Positions 9,139-18,201 of a stretch of DNA of 64,000 nucleotides are shown piece after piece. Source of the stretch: Actinomycetota bacterium (lineage in GTDB: Bacteria > Actinomycetota > Actinomycetes > Nanopelagicales > Nanopelagicaceae). The DNA lies in contig VGAG01000001.1 in assembly GCA_016870835.1 (NCBI GenBank), positions 1 through 64,000 on the forward strand, written 5' to 3'. The notes beneath the pieces are model-generated. The model saw only the letters and a list, made by a program, of their open reading frames with translations, did not search any database and had not been told where the DNA came from. Position numbers and translations under genes: made by a program. Each line of letters opens with the position of its first letter. Position 1 is the first letter of the stretch.

Positions 9139-10524
9139 TTATCGGCTAAGTACTGAGCGTCTGGAAGTAATCAGAACCAGCCCAAATAGCCCCAGCCAGA
9201 ACCAACTGCCGAGCCTGGATGCCACCGTCCGGGATTCATGCGTTGAGATCTGCATATTCAACTCACCCGGTTTAAATTGAACTAACTCTTTTTCAACTGA
9301 ACCACTTGAATCAATATGTGCGGAAAATCCGGTTGTGCTTACAACGGCAATATCACGGCGCAATTCAGCTGCTCGTGCTCGAATTATCTGGAGTTGTTGC
9401 CTTGCTTGCGCAGATTTTCCAAAGGTCGCGTTGTTCGTCTGGGCTACTAAGAATGCGGCATCTTTCGCACCATTTCGGATGAAATCATCATCTAAAACCT
9501 CAAAGCAGATTAACGAGATGAACTTATGCCCCGCCACCTCGTGAGTAATCCAACTCGATCCGGACTGGAAATCTCTTACGCGCTTTGCCTCGGGCGCTAT
9601 CAGTTCGGCTAATGTGCGAAGCGGCATGTACTCGCCGAATGGTGCAAGATCTTGTTTTATATACATGGAAGCAATTTCGCCACTCGGTTGGTAAAGAATT
9701 GAAACATTTCTTGGACCTTCTACACCTCTTAATACTGCACCTACTAGTAGAGGGATCTTCTTGGTTTCAAGTACTTCTGAGATTCTCGACTTTGCGCGGG
9801 TATCAACAATCGGGTCAATATCCGAGGCATTTTCTGGCCAAATAAAAAGTTCTGGTTTACTAGAAGAGCTAAGGGTTCTATCAACATGGCGGTTAAGAAC
9901 GCCAAGTGCGCGCTCGTTGTAATCAAACCCAAGTTTGTCGACTCCACCTTGGATAGCAGTAACAGAAAGGCTTCCTGTCGCGCTAGCTGTTGGTATCAAT
10001 AAAGCAATAGGTAATATGAAAATCACAACCAATATTTGCCGCTTGGCAAGAATTACTAGTGCAGAGGCGAACGTCACAAGAAAAGTAATCCCAGCAACCC
10101 CGACTAAAGGATAAACACTTGAGAGTAGATCGATTTGAGTATGACCAACTCTCCCCCAGCCAAAACCGCCAAAGGGAAACTTCATTCTCAGTAGTTCAAT
10201 AACGGTGAAGGCTGAGGCAAAAAGCAAAGCTCCGCGCACTGTTCTCTCGAACCTCGGCACGGAAACTAGAGTGAACATCCCCGTTTGTAAGAGCGCCAAA
10301 AGAACCCAGGGCAACCAGCCAACATATGAGCCGGACCAGTGAAGCAATGGTGCGAAGAAGGAGAAGCCCGCGATGCAGCTAAGCGACCAACGCCTGCGCA
10401 ATTCGTATCTGCTCAATAACCGGAAGAGAATTGCAGCTCCAATGAACGGTCCAATTGCTAAATCAATTGGCGGAAATCCGGACCAGAGAAGGAGTCCAGA
10501 GAGAATTGCAAACGCTATTGCCAT
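9139..10524 (-). CDS. lnt: Apolipoprotein N-acyltransferase
   Basis: This membrane enzyme adds the third acyl chain to the N-terminal cysteine of lipoproteins. Six or more hydrophobic segments fill the first 190 residues. A periplasmic nitrilase-type (CN hydrolase) domain follows (FIWPENASD, DLAPFGEYMPLR, SLICFEVLDDDF with the catalytic-type cysteine), then one C-terminal membrane helix. At 461 residues it is somewhat shorter than proteobacterial Lnt. The start overlaps the stop of the upstream exonuclease gene by 10 bp. The window also contains a lipoprotein substrate candidate, the FKBP at 17.7 kb. Confidence 0.93.
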   Translation of the reverse strand: MAIAFAILSGLLLWSGFPPIDLAIGPFIGAAILFRLLSRYELRRRWSLSCIAGFSFFAPLLHWSGSYVGWLPWVLLALLQTGMFTLVSVPRFERTVRGALLFASAFTVIELLRMKFPFGGFGWGRVGHTQIDLLSSVYPLVGVAGITFLVTFASALVILAKRQILVVIFILPIALLIPTASATGSLSVTAIQGGVDKLGFDYNERALGVLNRHVDRTLSSSSKPELFIWPENASDIDPIVDTRAKSRISEVLETKKIPLLVGAVLRGVEGPRNVSILYQPSGEIASMYIKQDLAPFGEYMPLRTLAELIAPEAKRVRDFQSGSSWITHEVAGHKFISLICFEVLDDDFIRNGAKDAAFLVAQTNNATFGKSAQARQQLQIIRARAAELRRDIAVVSTTGFSAHIDSSGSVEKELVQFKPGELNMQISTHESRTVASRLGSWFWLGLFGLVLITSRRSVLSR

Positions 10525-11420
10525 CTAAGCGCCGCCTTCAGACGCTCCAAACTTGTTGTGAGCCCATATTCCGTAGCGACATCGGTCACCTCATCTAGAT
10601 CCTTAATCGCACTTGGGATTTCAAATGTAACTTTAGGAAGCCTTAGATCATCAGCGCAACTAGTTAGCTTTGCGGCCACTTTCGCATATTTCAAATCAGC
10701 AAGAATCTTCTTTCGGTGGCTTTCTTTAAGAGCTTCATGAGAATTCTGTGCCGCATCAATTACCTCATCCATACTTGAGAAAACCTTTGCGATTTCAGCA
10801 GCACCTTTCTCACCGATTCCCTTTATCCCCGGTAGCCCATCAGAAGCATCGCCACGAATCATCGCAAACAACCCATACCTCTCCCCCGGTATCTGATATT
10901 TACTTGCTATCCATTTTTTATCTACTAAATCATGGGCGCTAATACCTTTAGCAAGATAGACAACTTTGATATCCGATGAATCATCTACAAGTTGGAACAA
11001 GTCGCGATCGCCCGTAACAATTCTTACCGGCCCACGTTCTCGCCTTGCTAATGTTGCAATTACATCATCGGCTTCATAATCATCGGCGCCAATAATTTCA
11101 AAACCAAGTGCTTCAAATAAATCAAGTATTACCGGGACTTGAGGGGTAAGTAGATCTGGCTCTTCTTCCTCCTCGCCCGCTTCATCCAATCGATTTGATT
11201 TATATTCAGCAAAGAGCTCAACTCGCCACGAGGGTCGCCAATCCCCATCCAAACAGAGCGCAAAGCGATCTGGGTTGTAATGATTAATCAGCCGGGCGGT
11301 CATATCGATAAAGCCCTTAACGGCATTAATTGGTTCACCCTTTGGACTTAGTAACGTGTCGGGCATTCCGTAGTAAGCGCGGTACCAGAGCGAGGCGCTG
11401 TCGATCAGCATTATGGTCAT
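10515..11420 (-). CDS. 5'-3' exonuclease (FEN/PolA N-terminal type)
   Basis: This is a stand-alone flap/5' nuclease of the family that forms the N-terminal domain of DNA polymerase I, acting on RNA primers or flaps. Metal-binding acidic motifs are visible (MLIDSASLWYRAYYG, CLDGDWRPSWR, GADDYEADDVIATLA, TGDRDLFQL), followed by a helix-hairpin-helix region (DGLPGIKGIGEKGAAEI). The 301 residues match Rv2090-type proteins, which sit near helY in mycobacteria. The start overlaps the helY stop as ATGA. A nearby in-frame ATG three codons on is an alternative start. Confidence 0.92.
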   Translation of the reverse strand: MTIMLIDSASLWYRAYYGMPDTLLSPKGEPINAVKGFIDMTARLINHYNPDRFALCLDGDWRPSWRVELFAEYKSNRLDEAGEEEEEPDLLTPQVPVILDLFEALGFEIIGADDYEADDVIATLARRERGPVRIVTGDRDLFQLVDDSSDIKVVYLAKGISAHDLVDKKWIASKYQIPGERYGLFAMIRGDASDGLPGIKGIGEKGAAEIAKVFSSMDEVIDAAQNSHEALKESHRKKILADLKYAKVAAKLTSCADDLRLPKVTFEIPSAIKDLDEVTDVATEYGLTTSLERLKAALRWQ

Positions 11421-13792
11421 GCCACTACCGCCGAATATGCAACAACGCTTCTATCAATCTTCTTGATTGCTTCACGAGCAAGTAATGAAACGACGGGTTG
11501 GGCATCAAGTAGTTGACCAAGCAGATCAATTATCTGGCGCATATTCCGTACGAAGTCACCAACCGGAATCTCAGTTTCACGGAGTATCGAGTGCAGTGTG
11601 TTTCCATTCGCCCAACGATATGCGGTCCAGGCAAGGTCAAAGTTTGGCTCGCGTTGCGGATCGACGCCATGCTCTTCTTCAAGTATCGTCAATCTTCCCC
11701 AGATCGAAATTGTGCGCTCAACAAGTGGTTCAAGGCTCTTGGGAATCCTAGGAATCTTGCTTCGCTCTCCTCGCCCTTCAAATATCAAACCAGATAAAAG
11801 CGCTACTAAATCAGAGGCGGTAATGCCTTCAAAGAGTCCATCAAAGATCATCTCTGTTAGTAGCAAATCACTCTCCGAATAAATTCGAGTAAGCACTTCG
11901 CCCTTGTTACTTAACTTCTGATTTTGCACATAGTCAAGCTCCATCAAAATAGAACTAACTCGATCAAAGGTGCGAGGTATGACATTAGTTCGTGAATCCA
12001 TCCGACTCTGTAGACCCGATGTCTCGCGTTTCAAGCGCTCGGCTTTCTCAAGTAAACGTGCATGATCCTCGCGCTGCGGACATTGATGAGCAGGATGTGA
12101 TTTCATCTCTCGTCGATGTGCCGAAATTTCTTCTTCAACATCCCTGCGATTTCGCCGCTTGGTGTAGCTCTGAGATTTCTTATGGTGTGCGCTTTCTAAT
12201 TCCTTGATTGCAAAACGGTGGGACATGTACTCGGCAAAATCACCAAGATGACATTGGGCCTCGCTAGTAAGGCTACGAACAGCCTCACTGTTCCGCTCAA
12301 TCTGACGAAGTAGCCCTGAGACCGAAGCATCTGCTTGAAATTGCGCAAAGGATGCCGCAAGGGATTTACGTGCTCGTTCGGCGCCAAAGCGCGAGATGAG
12401 ATTTGCTGACATGTTGTAGGTCGGTGAAAAGGATGACTTGAGTGGATAGGTACGGGTACTTGCAAGGCCTGCGGCCATAGCGCTATCGATCTGTTCGCTC
12501 CATAGAACTACAGCATTACCTTCGATATCAATCCCTCTGCGCCCTGCTCTTCCAGTTAATTGGGTGTATTCGCCAGGAGTAACTGCAACGTGGCTCTCGC
12601 CATTCCACTTGACCAACTTTTCAAGCAGAACAGTTCGGGCCGGCATATTTATCCCAAGCGCAAGAGTTTCAGTCGCAAAGACGACTTTGATTAGCCCTCT
12701 TTGAAAGAGTTCCTCCACAGTTTCTTTAAACATCGGCAATAAACCTGCGTGATGTGAGGCGATTCCGCGCTCAAGGGCTTGTGACCACTCGTAAAAGCCC
12801 AGTACTCCATAATCTTCACTTGGAAGTTCGGATGTTCGGCGAGCGATTACGCTCTGAATTACTTCACGCTCCTCTTTGTTGGTGAGAGAGATTCCTTCTT
12901 TAATGCACTGTGTAACAGCGGCATCGCATCCTGCCCTTGAAAAAATAAAGTAAATAGCGGGCAGGTAATCATATTCACGTAGCTTCTCAACAATCTCGGG
13001 TCTAGTCATGGAACGGATCGATGAGAAACTCTTGCTGTAGCCGGGCATAGCTTTCCCAGGAATGCGCCTACTTGAATGTCGCTCTAATCGAATGAGCTCT
13101 GGATTCACCCTGCCATCATCTACAAACAAATCAAGGAGTCGATTTCCAATCAGAATATGTTGATATAGCGGAACTGGGCGAATTTCAGAGAGTACGACTT
13201 CGGTTTCACCACGAACGCTCTTCAACCAAGCTCCGAATTCTTCCGCATTCGAAACCGTGGCAGAGAGAGAAACGACTTGTATCCGCTCGGGCAAGTGAAT
13301 GAGTATCTCTTCCCAAACTGCTCCGCGAAACCGATCGGCCAAGAAGTGCACTTCATCCATAACTACATAACCAAGATCAGAGATTCCTTCTGGTCTTGCG
13401 TAAATCATGTTTCTAAGAACCTCAGTTGTCATAACCACGATTGGCGCATCGCCATTTATTGAAGAATCTCCTGTCAATAAACCAACGTTGGCTTCACCAT
13501 GAACCCTGGTCAACTCTTGAAATTTCTGGTTGGAAAGCGCCTTAATAGGGGTCGTGTAAAAGCAACGCTCCCCTTTCTCTTCCGCTAGAAACGCCGCAAA
13601 TTCGCCGACAATCGTCTTTCCCGCCCCAGTTGGCGCAGCAACCAGAACGCTCTTTCCATCTTCAAGATGTTGGCAGCCTTGAATTTGAAAGTCATCAAAA
13701 CCAAATTCATATCCCTCTGCAAAGCGGGTAGTTAATGGATGTCGATTGCGATTCTTCGCTGCAATCATTTTTTCTGCCGGCGAGCGGTTCAC
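11417..13792 (-). CDS. helY: HelY-type DEVH-box superfamily 2 RNA/DNA helicase
   Basis: A large Ski2/Mtr4-like helicase. Walker A is AAPTGAGKTIVGEF, the DEVH box is VMDEVHFLADRFRG, motif III is SLSATVSNAEEF, and motif VI is TGRAGRRGID. The long C-terminal region carries a DSHCT-like domain. At about 791 residues it is shorter than mycobacterial HelY. GTG at 13792 is preferred because it gives a GTGA overlap with the upstream lipid kinase stop; the ORF-track TTG at 13804 is an alternative. Its place next to the exonuclease, tat and paf genes matches mycobacteria. Substrate and role are not established. Confidence 0.93.
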   Translation of the reverse strand: MNRSPAEKMIAAKNRNRHPLTTRFAEGYEFGFDDFQIQGCQHLEDGKSVLVAAPTGAGKTIVGEFAAFLAEEKGERCFYTTPIKALSNQKFQELTRVHGEANVGLLTGDSSINGDAPIVVMTTEVLRNMIYARPEGISDLGYVVMDEVHFLADRFRGAVWEEILIHLPERIQVVSLSATVSNAEEFGAWLKSVRGETEVVLSEIRPVPLYQHILIGNRLLDLFVDDGRVNPELIRLERHSSRRIPGKAMPGYSKSFSSIRSMTRPEIVEKLREYDYLPAIYFIFSRAGCDAAVTQCIKEGISLTNKEEREVIQSVIARRTSELPSEDYGVLGFYEWSQALERGIASHHAGLLPMFKETVEELFQRGLIKVVFATETLALGINMPARTVLLEKLVKWNGESHVAVTPGEYTQLTGRAGRRGIDIEGNAVVLWSEQIDSAMAAGLASTRTYPLKSSFSPTYNMSANLISRFGAERARKSLAASFAQFQADASVSGLLRQIERNSEAVRSLTSEAQCHLGDFAEYMSHRFAIKELESAHHKKSQSYTKRRNRRDVEEEISAHRREMKSHPAHQCPQREDHARLLEKAERLKRETSGLQSRMDSRTNVIPRTFDRVSSILMELDYVQNQKLSNKGEVLTRIYSESDLLLTEMIFDGLFEGITASDLVALLSGLIFEGRGERSKIPRIPKSLEPLVERTISIWGRLTILEEEHGVDPQREPNFDLAWTAYRWANGNTLHSILRETEIPVGDFVRNMRQIIDLLGQLLDAQPVVSLLAREAIKKIDRSVVAYSAVVA

Positions 13793-14658
13793 CTCATTGT
13801 CCAAGTCAAAAGCGCATCCCGTTCAATGGAGGCGTGAATCGGGAGGGATCCGATTCGTTCGCCATCAGCATAAGCAATTGCTGGAGCTTTAACAGTTACC
13901 GAACGAGCGCGTTCGATCCGCACTCGTGGGTGAGTGATGTGGGTTCCCTTAAACACTCTAGGAAAAACTCGAAGTAATTCGAATTTAGAGACTGGTTCTA
14001 AAATCATCAAATCAAATAGACCATCGGTAAGTGAAGCATCAGGACAGACCTTCATCCCTCCCCCGTAGCTTGCGCCATTCGCAATTGCGATCAGCATCGC
14101 TTCTGTCTCAATCCTTCGATCATCTAATTCAATTTCATAAGCCAAGGGTTTGAAGAGCGGCAGCTCGAGTAACATCGCCAAGTCATATTTGCGCTTACTC
14201 TTCATGCGAATTCGATTTGCTCGTTCACTTACGAGTGAATCAAAGCCAGTGCTTAGAATCTCAGCGAAATACCTATTGTTTACTTTGCCGAGGTCAATCC
14301 TGGATGCTCTGTCATTCAGACCTTGATTTAAGACTGCTAACGGGTCATTGAGTGGCAATCCAAGTGAGCGCGCGAAATCATTTCCGGTACCGGCAGGTAT
14401 CAAGAGCAGTGCTACATCCTTTTGAGCAAGTTCTTGGATTGCCAAATGCACCATGCCATCCCCGCCTACAACGATTACTACTCCCGCCTCTAACATCGCT
14501 ACCGCTTCGCGCAGATTTACGGCAGCGCTCTCATAGCTCGTCCCGGAAATATCCTGGAATTGCACACCCAAGGATGAGAGGTGCTTGGTTACTTGATTCA
14601 TAACCCTTAATCCCTTGCCACCACCCGAAGTTGGATTGGCAAGAAGTAGGCATTTCAT
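13789..14658 (-). CDS. Diacylglycerol/lipid kinase family protein
   Basis: An ATP-dependent lipid kinase of the DAGK catalytic (YegS/DgkB-like) family, acting at the inner face of the membrane. The nucleotide-binding GGDGMVHLAIQ and LIPAGTGNDFARSLG motifs are intact, followed by the C-terminal beta domain (GGGMKVCPDASLTDGLFDLMIL). At 289 residues it is a full-length member. It is inserted between tatC and helY in the same operon orientation. The lipid substrate cannot be read from sequence; diacylglycerol recycling is most likely. Confidence 0.9.
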   Translation of the reverse strand: MKCLLLANPTSGGGKGLRVMNQVTKHLSSLGVQFQDISGTSYESAAVNLREAVAMLEAGVVIVVGGDGMVHLAIQELAQKDVALLLIPAGTGNDFARSLGLPLNDPLAVLNQGLNDRASRIDLGKVNNRYFAEILSTGFDSLVSERANRIRMKSKRKYDLAMLLELPLFKPLAYEIELDDRRIETEAMLIAIANGASYGGGMKVCPDASLTDGLFDLMILEPVSKFELLRVFPRVFKGTHITHPRVRIERARSVTVKAPAIAYADGERIGSLPIHASIERDALLTWTMR

Positions 14659-14667
14659 AAGTACTGC

Positions 14668-15498
14668 TTAAATATCTTCAGGAGAGTCAATCGGCCTTAC
14701 TTCATCCATTGAGGAGGCTTCGGTATCTGCGAACTTGTTCCGCTTCTTATCCCGACGTTTATCAACCAAGAGTCCAATCCCGCCGGCTCCGAAATAGAGC
14801 GCAATTAGTGGCACAGCTAAGGCGGCCATCGATAGCGGATCTGCGGTTGGTGAGAAAGCTGCTACGAAGAAGGTGATCCCGAAGATGGCAAACCGCCACG
14901 GCTTGAGAATTCCGCGACCAGAGAGCACGCCAATTAGGTTAAGAGAAACAAGAAAGACAGGTAGTTCAAAAGCGATTCCGAAGATAAGAATCAACCTTAA
15001 AACGAAATCCAAATAATCATCAAATCTAACCAGGTTATCCAAAGCGGTGGGAGTGAAACCAAAAAGAACCTTGATTGCCAAGGGAAGAATCAAATAAGCC
15101 AGCGTTGCGCCAGCGGCGAAGAAAGGTGTTGCGGCAACTATGAAGAGGACTGAGTTTCGTCGCTCTTTCCAAGTAAGTGCCGGTGCGATGAATGCCCAGA
15201 GTTGGTAGAGCCAAAATGGCGCCGACAGAATAATCCCAGTTAAAAAGGCAACTTTAAGTTGGAGGTTTAGTGGCCCAAGGACTCCAGAGATGTAGAGCGC
15301 ACCACATTGCTCAGAACCTATGGCCTGAGCCCCGCGCAAGTCACATACTGGAGCTGAAAGCGTTGTGATTATCTCGCCATAAAAGACCCAGCCAAGAATT
15401 GCAAAAAGAAAAATGAAACCGGCAGCTTTGATGATGCGACTGCGAAACTCACGGAGATGATCTAGCAGGGGCATCGTTCCCCGAGTTGTTGAAGCCAA
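14668..15498 (-). CDS. tatC: Sec-independent translocase subunit TatC
   Basis: TatC is the receptor for twin-arginine signal peptides in the membrane. Six hydrophobic helices and family motifs are present (PLLDHLREFRSRI at the N-terminus, FELPVFLVSLN, FAIFGITFFVAAFSPTADPLS). The charged C-terminal tail is lysine-rich. The ORF-track start is TTG at 15498; ATG at 15474, which begins MPLLDHLREF after a GGGGA sequence, is a good alternative. The gene follows tatA in the usual actinobacterial order. Confidence 0.95.
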   Translation of the reverse strand: MASTTRGTMPLLDHLREFRSRIIKAAGFIFLFAILGWVFYGEIITTLSAPVCDLRGAQAIGSEQCGALYISGVLGPLNLQLKVAFLTGIILSAPFWLYQLWAFIAPALTWKERRNSVLFIVAATPFFAAGATLAYLILPLAIKVLFGFTPTALDNLVRFDDYLDFVLRLILIFGIAFELPVFLVSLNLIGVLSGRGILKPWRFAIFGITFFVAAFSPTADPLSMAALAVPLIALYFGAGGIGLLVDKRRDKKRNKFADTEASSMDEVRPIDSPEDI

Positions 15499-15546
15499 TT
15501 TAGTTCACCGCCTTTTTCCGAGTGCGGTTTGAGTTAAGCAGACGAA

Positions 15547-15732
15547 CTAGTTCGCCGCCTTACCTTCCTCATCTGATTTCTTCTCATCTTTATTCAACTC
15601 TTTAACCTCACTCTTGAAGATTCGAAGTGAACGGCCGAGGGCACGAGCAGAATCTGGGAGGCGCTTGGCGCCGAAGAGCAGGACGACGACAAGAATAAGC
15701 AGAAGCCAGTGTGATGGTTCGCGAAGAAACAT
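15547..15732 (-). CDS. tatA: Sec-independent translocase subunit TatA
   Basis: The pore-forming Tat subunit has one N-terminal membrane helix ([25 protein letters not shown], including the family FG-x-KRLP hinge), an amphipathic helix and a lysine/glutamate-rich tail. The 61 residues are typical. ATG at 15732 follows AGGGGG by 5 nt. It works with TatC immediately downstream; no separate TatB is seen, as in many Gram-positives. Confidence 0.94.
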   Translation of the reverse strand: MFLREPSHWLLLILVVVLLFGAKRLPDSARALGRSLRIFKSEVKELNKDEKKSDEEGKAAN

Positions 15733-15757
15733 TTATCCCCCTAAAAGACGTTGCCCT

Positions 15758-15785
15758 ACGCTACCACGCAGAGAATTGCCCTCAA
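15758..15785 (-). promoter_or_regulatory. Predicted promoter of tatA (TTGAGG-16-TAGCGT)
   Basis: On the minus strand TTGAGG (15785-15780) and TAGCGT (15763-15758) are 16 bp apart, about 26 nt before the tatA start. This fits a short leader carrying the AGGGGG ribosome binding site. Confidence 0.5.
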
Positions 15786-15786
15786 C

Positions 15787-15808
15787 GCTAGCTCTTTGAA
15801 GGGCTAGC
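15787..15808 (-). repeat. GCTAGC inverted repeat at the pafC stop
   Basis: Two GCTAGC copies flank a 10-nt centre containing CTT/AAG, so a short hairpin can form overlapping the pafC stop codon. No T-run follows, so a Rho-independent terminator is doubtful. An operator or attenuating hairpin between pafC and tatA is possible. Confidence 0.35.
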
Positions 15809-16703
15809 TATATAGCGCCAGCGCCTTACGAGCCAAATCCTTTACCCGGAGCGACAATTCAATCGGTTCCACCAGTTGCGCGGACCCGCCCTCAGCAAGG
15901 ACTTTTCGCACCAGCCATTCAGGTTGGAATATCTCAATTTCATAACCTTCGGAGACTTTGCGCAGTTGGGCTTGATTCTCAGCCACAAAGTAGGAATTCG
16001 AATCTGCCTTCAATTTCGCTACAAGAAGCTCATCGCTCTTCAAGTTCTCTTGCACTTCAATCGGATCCTTGGTGACTTCCAACTCCTCTATCTGGCCGAG
16101 ATTAAATGTTCGCACTCCATTGCTAGCGTCGCACCAAGCATCTATAAGCGTCCGCCTAGGTTCGGCCTTAACTCGTATGACAGATATGGCGCGATTAGTA
16201 CGCTCACCTCTGAGCGGATTTAGATACGTGATCTTGAGCTTTTTCCCGGTCTTTATTGACGCCTCGATCTTTCGCATCTTCTCTTTAGACGGATCTCCCT
16301 GATAGAAGAGCGCATCTTCTGGAATATCTGCGCTGTAGAGTTTAGAAAGTTTTTCACGTAACTTGCGAACGCTCTCTTTCTTGGTGGCTGGCAAGAGATC
16401 TTCAAGAGCCGATAAGGCCACTCTCATGACTAAGGCTTCACCTTCTGAGAATCTACGAGGCGCTTCTAAGTTCTGGGGGTCTCGAATTGAAATCACGCCA
16501 TCTTCAACCGAGAGGTCAATTAATTCAAGTGGCGTGTACCCAGGCAGACCACAAACAAAGAGCAGGTCTAAATCCTTGAGAAGGTCCGCAACCCTGACTC
16601 CAAACTTTGTTGCAGTCTCTTTTACTGATACCCCAGGGTTAGAAACGAGATATGGCACCAGGTCAATCAATCTAAGCGCCCGAGCAGCTGCTGTCTCAGC
16701 CAT
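15804..16703 (-). CDS. pafC: PafC-type WYL-domain transcriptional regulator
   Basis: With PafB this protein forms the PafBC activator of the mycobacterial LexA-independent DNA damage response. The 299-residue protein has an N-terminal winged helix (LVPYLVSNPGVSVKETATKFGVRVADLLKDL), a WYL-like ligand-binding domain (KKLKITYLNPLRGERTNRAISVI, RRTLIDAWCDASNGVRTFNLGQI) and a WCX C-terminal domain. The start overlaps pafB by 8 bp. The neighbouring pafA ligase gene after which these were named is not present here. Confidence 0.9.
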   Translation of the reverse strand: MAETAAARALRLIDLVPYLVSNPGVSVKETATKFGVRVADLLKDLDLLFVCGLPGYTPLELIDLSVEDGVISIRDPQNLEAPRRFSEGEALVMRVALSALEDLLPATKKESVRKLREKLSKLYSADIPEDALFYQGDPSKEKMRKIEASIKTGKKLKITYLNPLRGERTNRAISVIRVKAEPRRTLIDAWCDASNGVRTFNLGQIEELEVTKDPIEVQENLKSDELLVAKLKADSNSYFVAENQAQLRKVSEGYEIEIFQPEWLVRKVLAEGGSAQLVEPIELSLRVKDLARKALALYS

Positions 16704-17643
16704 GTACCAGAACCAAACGCTTCAATTTTTCAATGAGAAGGCCTTTCAGTGATGAAGGTGAGAGCACCTTTGTATCATCGGCAAGCCAGAGCGCCTCTCG
16801 CAATGCGTGAGCTTCGTCAGAAAATGTAAGTTCAACTTCATCCCACTCATCATCAATCTCGGAAGTCGAGATCGCCCGGTTACGTAAGTGAATCCCTGCG
16901 GACTTTCTTATTGCAATTTTCGCTACGTAATCCCAACTCTTTAGCATTACCAAATACTCCTTAATATTAAAGTCTGAAGGGACCTGATAGGCCCCAGCCT
17001 TTGAAATCCTCGAGATTCCGCTTGAGATACGGGAGAGTTTGAAGGCACGAATGTCATCGCGCTCCAAATCCTCGCCAACTAAATACCAAGCACCGCGCCA
17101 AGCGCTAACCCCTAGTGGATTTACCTTTCGCTCCTCCGATTTATTTGATGAAGCTTTCTGGTAATCAAATGAAATTGTTGCTCTTTCACTTAAAGCACTT
17201 AAGACTTCAGAGAGCCCTGCCTCAGAGATTGCGCTCTGCGCAACAGGTATCTCAACTGGGATTTCAGGAGTTACTGCAAGTGAGTTGAGTCGAAGCGCCA
17301 ACGACCTTGCGGTCCCAGAAAAATCATCACCTTCGATTTGTTGTAGAGCGAGGGATATAAGACCGAGTTCTTCTGCGCTGAATTTTTCATGTATTTGGAA
17401 AGCTTCTGGTCGAATCCGGTAGCCGACTTCATCTTCAAAGAGTGGATCATGTGTAGCGACTTCAATTTCTATTCCAAGGTTGCGCAAATCATCTTTGTCC
17501 CGCTCGAACATGCGCTCTTTAGTCTCTTGAGTACCCGTGTATCCCGAAACCCGCTTAAAGATTTCACTCTTAGCCATGTATCGCTTGGTACCGAGCAGCG
17601 CCATGGTGAGATTGACCAATCTCTCGGTTTTGGCGCTAGACAT
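16696..17643 (-). CDS. pafB: PafB-type WYL-domain transcriptional regulator
   Basis: This is the partner of PafC, 315 residues, with an N-terminal winged helix (TERLVNLTMALLGTKRYMAKSEIFKRV), a WYL domain (ATISFDYQKASSNKSEERKV, GAWYLVGEDLERDDIRAFKL) and a C-terminal extension. First gene of the pafB-pafC unit; a -10-like CATAAT sits 7 nt before its ATG, suggesting a leaderless transcript. It faces the FKBP lipoprotein gene across 39 bp. In many actinobacteria the proteasome genes lie upstream; here they do not. Confidence 0.9.
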   Translation of the reverse strand: MSSAKTERLVNLTMALLGTKRYMAKSEIFKRVSGYTGTQETKERMFERDKDDLRNLGIEIEVATHDPLFEDEVGYRIRPEAFQIHEKFSAEELGLISLALQQIEGDDFSGTARSLALRLNSLAVTPEIPVEIPVAQSAISEAGLSEVLSALSERATISFDYQKASSNKSEERKVNPLGVSAWRGAWYLVGEDLERDDIRAFKLSRISSGISRISKAGAYQVPSDFNIKEYLVMLKSWDYVAKIAIRKSAGIHLRNRAISTSEIDDEWDEVELTFSDEAHALREALWLADDTKVLSPSSLKGLLIEKLKRLVLVHG

Positions 17644-17650
17644 AGGGCGA

Positions 17651-17656
17651 ATTATG
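17651..17656 (-). promoter_or_regulatory. Leaderless -10 element of pafB (CATAAT)
   Basis: CATAAT read on the minus strand ends 7 nt before the pafB ATG. Five of six bases match TATAAT, and there is no ribosome binding site between it and the start. Confidence 0.5.
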
Positions 17657-17669
17657 TCGGCCTTCGTTA

Positions 17670-17675
17670 TAGGGT
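17670..17675 (+). promoter_or_regulatory. Leaderless -10 element of FKBP gene (TAGGGT)
   Basis: TAGGGT ends 7 nt before the ATG at 17683. The same hexamer serves as -10 at 3981, 23243 and 27324. It lies back to back with the pafB -10, so the two promoters share 39 bp. Confidence 0.55.
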
Positions 17676-17682
17676 GCGCAGC

Positions 17683-18195
17683 ATGAAGCGATTAACAATC
17701 TCATTAACTCTTATTGCACTCTCAGCCTCGCTCTTGAGTGGCTGCACCACAGATGGCGGAGCTCCTTCTGACTCACCACAAGGCAGTTCGTCCACTACGG
17801 TTGGCGGTATGCCAAAAGTGACTGGAAACGCGGGCGAAGAAGCAACCATCTCAGCGCCGGAAGGAAATCCACCGACCGAGCTCTACACCGAAGATGTCAT
17901 ACAGGGATCTGGCGCAGAAGCGCTCGCTGATTCCACACTTACCGTTCAATACACATTGATGTCTTGGTCAAGCGGCCAAGTTGTTGAAAGTTCTTGGGCG
18001 TCTGGCGGACCAGCAACATTCCCGCTTAATGGTGTAATCCTCGGCTGGCAGCAAGGTATCCCGGGTATGAAGGAAGGTGGCCGTCGACTTCTCGTTATTC
18101 CACCAGCGCTTGCTTATGGAGAAGCGGGAGCAGGCGGAGCGATTGGCCCAAATGAAACTTTGATCTTCGTTGTCGATCTAATAAAGGTTAACTAA
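17683..18195 (+). CDS. FKBP-type peptidyl-prolyl isomerase lipoprotein
   Basis: Predicted to speed proline isomerisation of proteins outside the membrane. ATG at 17683 gives a clear lipoprotein signal peptide (KRLTISLTLIALSASLLSGC, lipobox LLSG/C), a Ser/Thr/Gly-rich linker, then an FKBP domain (VIQGSGAEALADSTLTVQY, GWQQGIPGMKEGGRRLLVIPPALAYGE, ETLIFVVDLIKV). The ORF-track start at 17389 is an antisense extension into pafB. In Streptomyces FKBP genes sit near the paf/proteasome locus, so its place between pafB and trmI is a remnant of that order. At 170 residues it has one FKBP domain. Confidence 0.93.
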   Translation: MKRLTISLTLIALSASLLSGCTTDGGAPSDSPQGSSSTTVGGMPKVTGNAGEEATISAPEGNPPTELYTEDVIQGSGAEALADSTLTVQYTLMSWSSGQVVESSWASGGPATFPLNGVILGWQQGIPGMKEGGRRLLVIPPALAYGEAGAGGAIGPNETLIFVVDLIKVN

Positions 18196-18201
18196 GAGAG
18201 G